Position numbers and translations under genes: made by a program
The notes under the pieces: generated by a model
What the model was told of the DNA's origin: nothing
Seen by the model: only the letters and a program-made list of their open reading frames with translations
Databases searched by the model: none
Assembly: GCA_003978135.1 (NCBI GenBank)
Contig: QOAL01000029.1
Location: 1 to 11,308, forward strand
DNA length: 11,308 bases
Origin: Thermodesulfatator sp.
Lineage (GTDB): Bacteria; Desulfobacterota; Dissulfuribacteria; Dissulfuribacterales; QOAL01
Direction of reading: 5' to 3'
Part shown: positions 7,985 to 11,308 of the stretch, piece by piece
Numbering within the stretch: the first letter of the stretch is position 1
Layout of the letters: the number at the start of each line of letters is the position of its first letter

Positions 7985-8203
7985 ATCAGCCAAGCAGGTA
8001 ATTTCTCAATAAGTCCGTGCAGGTTATCATGTATCTGCTCACAGGATAGTCCAGATACAAGCCAGAGGGCACACAGGCGTACTTCCGATACTTCATACCT
8101 CTGGCAACGCCATAGATGCGGTATCCTGTGAGAAGCTACCCAAGCATCCTGGGACGAAACTAAGAAGAATGCCGGACCACGGAATCATCCCTGCTGTTCT
8201 GTC
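7985..8203 (+). ncRNA. Candidate structured RNA (6S-like or long rpmH leader), strand uncertain
   Basis: Perfect complementary arms are nested here. AGCAGG (7993-7998) pairs with CCTGCT (8190-8195), TCCGTG (8014-8019) with CACGGA (8178-8183), CTCACAGGATA (8038-8048) with TATCCTGTGAG (8122-8132), and GCCAGAGG (8061-8068) with CCTCTGGC (8098-8105). The first two would close a large open bubble (8020-8037 and 8133-8177), whose 3' side holds a small CCCA/TGGG hairpin (8139-8153). A long interrupted terminal stem follows. A closing stem, open bubble and terminal stem is the architecture of 6S RNA. A further arm, GTATCTG (8031-8037) with CAGATAC (8052-8058), interleaves with the 11-bp helix. A TTTAAT hexamer at 7961-7966 could be a -10 on the plus strand, but no good -35 or terminator is visible. 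I recognise no family with certainty. Confidence 0.35.
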
Positions 8204-8325
8204 ACAAGAAAAAGACATGAGCGACGAAAACCTACCAAAGTAATTTTTAAAAAGCAAGCAGCGAAGAATTACATGAAAAAACGAAAGCCAACGGGACAAA
8301 CAGGAAATACTATCCCCTTTTTGTG

Positions 8326-8394
8326 TTGACAGACTTTCCCCAGCTTGACATGGGCCTTTCTGGTTAGTAAACATCTAAGGCTTTAACGTATAAG
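8326..8394 (+). promoter_or_regulatory. Candidate promoter region for the rpmH operon
   Basis: Two perfect TTGACA hexamers (8326-8331 and 8345-8350) stand 19 bases apart. The second is followed at 17 bases by TAAACA (8368-8373), a weak -10. A better -10-like hexamer, TATAAG (8389-8394), has no good -35 at normal spacing. A sigma-70 promoter somewhere in this stretch is plausible given the strongly expressed genes downstream, but the exact pair of boxes is unclear. Confidence 0.35.
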
Positions 8395-8433
8395 AAATGC
8401 CAATACTCAAATTCACATTTAGATATTTTTAAA

Positions 8434-8439
8434 AAGGAG
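8434..8439 (+). promoter_or_regulatory. Ribosome-binding site of rpmH
   Basis: AAGGAG is followed by ten bases and then the rpmH ATG at 8450. It is the strongest Shine-Dalgarno in the plus-strand cluster and fits the high synthesis rate of a ribosomal protein. Confidence 0.75.
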
Positions 8440-8449
8440 TTCTCAGCAA

Positions 8450-8584
8450 ATGAAACGTACCTTCCAGCCAAGTAACTTGAAGAGAAAGCGCACGCATGGA
8501 TTTAGAAAACGCATGAGTACCAAGGCAGGACGTAGAGTGATCTCAAGACGCAGGGCCAGGGGCAGAAAGAGGCTGTCCGCCTGA
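8450..8584 (+). CDS. rpmH: 50S ribosomal protein L34
   Basis: L34 is a very small, highly basic protein of the large ribosomal subunit that packs against 23S rRNA. The 44-residue product begins [20 protein letters not shown] and continues [20 protein letters not shown], which is the L34 consensus over its whole length. The ATG at 8450 follows AAGGAG. It opens the conserved rpmH-rnpA-yidD-yidC-jag cluster, with rnpA starting 18 bases after its stop. The full set is often near the replication origin, but dnaA is not next to it here. Confidence 0.98.
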   Translation: MKRTFQPSNLKRKRTHGFRKRMSTKAGRRVISRRRARGRKRLSA

Positions 8585-8602
8585 GAAGAATGCAAACCGG
8601 GG

Positions 8603-8989
8603 GTGGAAAAGGATAAATTTACTCTACCAGCCACCAGGAGGATAACTGACCAGCGGATTTATTCTGAAATTTTCAGAAGGGGCGCACGTTTAAAATTTCC
8701 CGAATTTGTATTGATTTTCCAGGAAAATGGCCTGCCATATTCAAGGATAGGCATAAGCGTGGGAAAAAGGTTCGGTAATGCAGTCAGGAGAAATCGTGCA
8801 AAAAGACTGTGCAGGGAATTATTCAGACTCAATCAATATCTACTCCCACAGGGCGTGGACATAGTTTTTCTGCCTAGGCAAAGATTACTGGAAACAAAAT
8901 GGAAAAAATTGCTGCAAAACATGCAGACTGCAGGCAGAAAAATTGAGAATAGGATCAGGAATAAGGAAACTGACAAAAAGGCTGTCTGA
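8603..8989 (+). CDS. rnpA: Ribonuclease P protein component
   Basis: RnpA is the basic protein subunit that binds RNase P RNA and helps it cleave the 5' leader from pre-tRNAs. The 128-residue product has the usual N-terminal [17 protein letters not shown] opening, a central beta strand with [14 protein letters not shown] (47-60), and the RNR signature helix [15 protein letters not shown] (61-75). The start is GTG at 8603; I see no in-frame ATG that would keep the N-terminal helix. A GAGAAG stretch stands rather far upstream, so coupling to rpmH translation may help. The lysine/arginine-rich tail after about 100 overlaps the start of yidD. Confidence 0.96.
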   Translation: MEKDKFTLPATRRITDQRIYSEIFRRGARLKFPEFVLIFQENGLPYSRIGISVGKRFGNAVRRNRAKRLCRELFRLNQYLLPQGVDIVFLPRQRLLETKWKKLLQNMQTAGRKIENRIRNKETDKKAV

Positions 8990-9203
8990 CCTTGGAGTCA
9001 GTACAGCGACTGCTTTCATACGGACATATCAGGTATTGTTATCTCCTGTTCTGCCACACACATGCCGGTTCTATCCGACCTGCTCCAATTACAGTAAAGC
9101 TGCCTTTAGAAAATACGGAATGGGAAAAGGTCTCTGGCTTTCCATTAGAAGACTTTGCCGCTGTCATCCCTGGCATCCAGGTGGTTTTGATCCCCTCCCC
9201 TGA
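8943..9203 (+). CDS. yidD: Membrane protein insertion efficiency factor YidD
   Basis: YidD is a small membrane-associated protein thought to assist YidC-dependent insertion. The 86-residue product contains the family core: [20 protein letters not shown] (27-46), [13 protein letters not shown] (47-59), and [15 protein letters not shown] (72-86), with conserved cysteines at 41, 47, 72 and 74. The start is uncertain. TTG at 8943 gives the usual length but overlaps rnpA by 47 bases and lacks a clear ribosome-binding site. CTG codons at 8970 and 8982 would give a shorter form that still keeps the conserved core. Its place between rnpA and yidC is the standard arrangement. Confidence 0.93.
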   Translation: MRIGSGIRKLTKRLSDLGVSTATAFIRTYQVLLSPVLPHTCRFYPTCSNYSKAAFRKYGMGKGLWLSIRRLCRCHPWHPGGFDPLP

Positions 9204-9278
9204 CAAAATGGCCCCTCTCCAATGATTTCTGACCAGATCGCTGTTAGATAGAAACAGAATACATGGATTTTAGTTGAC

Positions 9279-10937
9279 ATGGAAACACGGACCTTACTCG
9301 CTGTAGTTCTTTCAATAGCCGTACTTGCGGGCTTTCAATACTTTTTCGGAAACCAGATAACGCCTCCACCGGGTGCGAATGTTACCAATGCCACCCGTGT
9401 CAATCCAGAAAAAGAAATTCCCCTGGTAAAAAAGGAAGCGGAAAATGCTGCCCAGAAAAAGACTTTGGCAAAACTGGCAGCCTTGCCTGAAACTGCTGCC
9501 AAAAAGGGAAAAGACATAACCATTGAAACACCCTATTACAAGGCAGTTCTCAGTGAAAATGGCGCTACCTTCAAACACTTTATCCTTAAAAAATACAGAC
9601 AGACAATGGATGAAGATTCTCCAGGAGTGGAATTAGTAAATGTTTCGCCTCCCATTCTGCCCCTGGGGGTACAGGTAACCAGTGGCAGAATCCTGGATCT
9701 CAGGACCAGGTTTTTCCAGGCTGACAAACACCGCGTAGATCTCACAGGCCCCAGAACCAGGGATGTGGTCATATTTACAACCGACCTTGGTGAAGGAGCC
9801 CGGCTAAAAAAGACTTTCACCTTCCACAAGGAACTGTACCGGATGGAAATGGCCATGGAACTGTCCGGTGCTGCGGCTAATGACTACACCCTTTTTCTTT
9901 ATAACAGGCCTTACAAGGAATCCACCACTTATGTATTCTCCGGCCCATCCTACCATTCTGCCAAGGAAGGTCTTAAAGAGGTCACCCTGAAGGAACCGGG
10001 AGAGCACCATGAATATATTGGCAACATGGACTGGCTTGCCTATGGCGACAACTATTTCATGATGGCAGTAATACCGGAAATTACCCAGGGACCATGGAAG
10101 CTGATAATCACCAGGCTTGACAAGCAAGGTACTACCCAGAGCAGCCTTAACCATGCCATTAATCAGGGCGCCCTGGCAAACGGTTCCCTGGGATTCTGCA
10201 AGATGAATCTCTATTTTGGTCCCAAGGAGATAAACAGGCTAAAAGAAGTAGGCCACAACCTGGAAAAGGCGATAAATTTCGGATGGTTTGACCCTATTGC
10301 AAAACCTTTGCTCTATGTATTGAATTTCTTTTACAAATACATACACAACTATGGATGGGCCATAATTTTACTAACCGTTGCCATCAAGATAGCATTTTGG
10401 CCACTGGCACATAAAAGCGCCCAGTCCATGAAAACCATGCAGAAGCTTCAGCCCAAGCTCAAAAAGCTCAAGGAAAAATACGGGGATGACAAGGAGCGCA
10501 TGAACAAGGAGCTCATGCAGCTCTATAAGACCTACAAGGTAAATCCCATGAGCGGATGTCTTCCCATGGTGTTGCAGATACCTGTTTTCTTTGCCCTCTA
10601 CAAGGTGCTCCTGCAGGCCATAGAGCTTAGGCATGCGCCATTTCTCCTCTGGATAAACGACCTTTCAGCACCAGACAGGCTGATGATACCCGGAGTAGAT
10701 ATCCCCATGCTGGGTGGAATACCTGTATTGACACTGCTCATGGGTGCTTCCATGTACTTCCAGCAGAAGATGAGTCCATCTTCCCTGGATCCCACCCAGG
10801 CCAAAATGATGCAACTTCTGCCCGTGGTGTTCACCTTTATGTTCATTAATTTTCCAAGTGGCCTGGTTCTCTACTGGCTGGTCAACAATATTCTGTCAAT
10901 CGTCCAGCAATATTACGTTAACAAATTTACAGACTAA
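9279..10937 (+). CDS. yidC: Membrane protein insertase YidC
   Basis: YidC inserts and folds inner-membrane proteins, alone or with the Sec translocon. The 552-residue product is the long Gram-negative form. It has an N-terminal membrane span (about 5-24), a proline-rich linker, a large periplasmic beta domain (about 78-325), then the conserved five-span core starting near 343. In the core, Lys370 in TVAIKIAFWPL takes the place of the groove arginine of E. coli YidC. The cytoplasmic coiled hairpin MQKLQPKLKKLKEKYGDD (387-404), YKVNPMSGCLP (419-429) and FPSGLVLYWLVNN (525-537) are family signatures. The ATG at 9279 has no obvious Shine-Dalgarno. A four-codon frame (9263-9277) ends one base before it. 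The C-terminal tail is short. Confidence 0.98.
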   Translation: METRTLLAVVLSIAVLAGFQYFFGNQITPPPGANVTNATRVNPEKEIPLVKKEAENAAQKKTLAKLAALPETAAKKGKDITIETPYYKAVLSENGATFKHFILKKYRQTMDEDSPGVELVNVSPPILPLGVQVTSGRILDLRTRFFQADKHRVDLTGPRTRDVVIFTTDLGEGARLKKTFTFHKELYRMEMAMELSGAAANDYTLFLYNRPYKESTTYVFSGPSYHSAKEGLKEVTLKEPGEHHEYIGNMDWLAYGDNYFMMAVIPEITQGPWKLIITRLDKQGTTQSSLNHAINQGALANGSLGFCKMNLYFGPKEINRLKEVGHNLEKAINFGWFDPIAKPLLYVLNFFYKYIHNYGWAIILLTVAIKIAFWPLAHKSAQSMKTMQKLQPKLKKLKEKYGDDKERMNKELMQLYKTYKVNPMSGCLPMVLQIPVFFALYKVLLQAIELRHAPFLLWINDLSAPDRLMIPGVDIPMLGGIPVLTLLMGASMYFQQKMSPSSLDPTQAKMMQLLPVVFTFMFINFPSGLVLYWLVNNILSIVQQYYVNKFTD

Positions 10938-10977
10938 CGCCAGGAACATTGAAGTTGCCCGAATACAGGACAAGAAA

Positions 10978-11308
10978 ATGACTAAAAATAGCGAACCCAA
11001 GGAATTTTCTGAAAAGACAGTAGAAAAGGCGATCGAAGCTGCCTGCACATATTTTAACTGCCCCAGGGAAAATCTAAAAATAGACATCATCACCCGGGGT
11101 TCAACCGGGCTCTTCGGACTGGGAGGCAGGAAGGCCAGGATCACAGCAAGACCTCTTGAGGAAGAGCAGGAGACGACTGCCAGGGCAAAAACAGAAGAAC
11201 CGCCTCCCGAAGAGGATGTTATCCAGAGATCAGTTCCCCAAGAAGAAAGAGAAGAGCCTTCAGGGGAATCTGCCAAAGAGCATCAGAAAGACACTGCAGA
11301 ATCCGAAC
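10978..11308 (+). CDS. jag: Jag/KhpB RNA-binding protein, N-terminal part, cut by window end
   Basis: Only the first 110 codons are present; the frame is open to the last base. Residues about 9-57 match the Jag N-terminal domain, with EKTVEKAIEAACTYFNC and the characteristic TRGSTGLFGLGGRKARI. A long acidic, probably disordered linker rich in Glu, Pro and Gln follows. The KH and R3H RNA-binding domains expected in this family would lie beyond the window. The ATG at 10978 follows AGGA at a good distance and lies 40 bases after the yidC stop. Jag next to yidC is a strongly conserved arrangement. In Gram-positives the protein (KhpB/EloR) influences cell elongation, but its role in diderms is poorly known. 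Confidence 0.93.
   Translation, partial: MTKNSEPKEFSEKTVEKAIEAACTYFNCPRENLKIDIITRGSTGLFGLGGRKARITARPLEEEQETTARAKTEEPPPEEDVIQRSVPQEEREEPSGESAKEHQKDTAESE

Noticed and set aside
7985..8203. RNase P RNA, tmRNA or SRP RNA
   Set aside because: I could not find the conserved cores of these RNAs: the GAGGAAAGUCC and ACAGAA segments of RNase P RNA, the tmRNA ends, or the GGAAGGAAGCA-type SRP loop.
8240..8272. GTAATT/AATTAC hairpin as a terminator of the candidate RNA
   Set aside because: The stem is only six mostly A-T pairs around a 21-base loop and is not followed by a T-run.
8093..8374. 93-codon open frame on the minus strand in the intergenic gap
   Set aside because: The protein has no recognisable domain, odd composition and no good ribosome-binding site. 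It also overlaps the helices of the candidate RNA.

Overview
The window looks like a core chromosomal segment of a Gram-negative, rod-shaped bacterium. A complete MreBCD/PBP2/RodA elongasome and a long YidC with a periplasmic domain point to a diderm. The c-type haem protein and the general look of the proteins suggest a deltaproteobacterium-like (Desulfobacterota) anaerobe. That placement is inference from protein character, not from a search. I see no phage, insertion sequence, CRISPR array or obvious horizontally acquired island.

The left two thirds (116-7726) is one long block on the minus strand. Read in transcription order it holds mreB, mreC, mreD, mrdA (PBP2), rodA, a tRNA-Ala(CGC) gene, an HD-domain phosphohydrolase, a small membrane-anchored di-haem c-type protein, and speE (spermidine synthase). 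The first five genes form the rod-shape operon: MreB filaments, the MreC/MreD scaffold, the transpeptidase PBP2 and the glycosyltransferase RodA together build lateral-wall peptidoglycan. mreD/mrdA and mrdA/rodA each overlap by 8 bases, which suggests tight co-translation. The tRNA starts 24 bases after the rodA stop and is probably cut out of the same transcript. The three genes after it have no obvious functional link to cell shape.

The right third (8450-11308) runs on the plus strand and is the conserved rpmH-rnpA-yidD-yidC-jag cluster: ribosomal protein L34, RNase P protein, a membrane-insertion helper, the YidC insertase, and the N-terminal part of Jag/KhpB, cut by the window end. These genes join ribosome and tRNA maturation to membrane-protein insertion.

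The two blocks are divergent and separated by a 723-base AT-rich gap (7727-8449) with no convincing protein gene. It is the most interesting part of the window. It contains nested perfect complementary arms (11, 8, 7, 6 and 6 bp) at about 7987-8201. Two of these helices interleave and can form only as alternatives or as a pseudoknot. This suggests an uncharacterised structured RNA, possibly 6S-like or a long rpmH leader. The same gap holds a -24/-12-like motif upstream of mreB and tandem TTGACA hexamers upstream of rpmH. At the far left edge, after speE, a 40-base centred palindrome flanked by short direct repeats looks like an intergenic repeat element.
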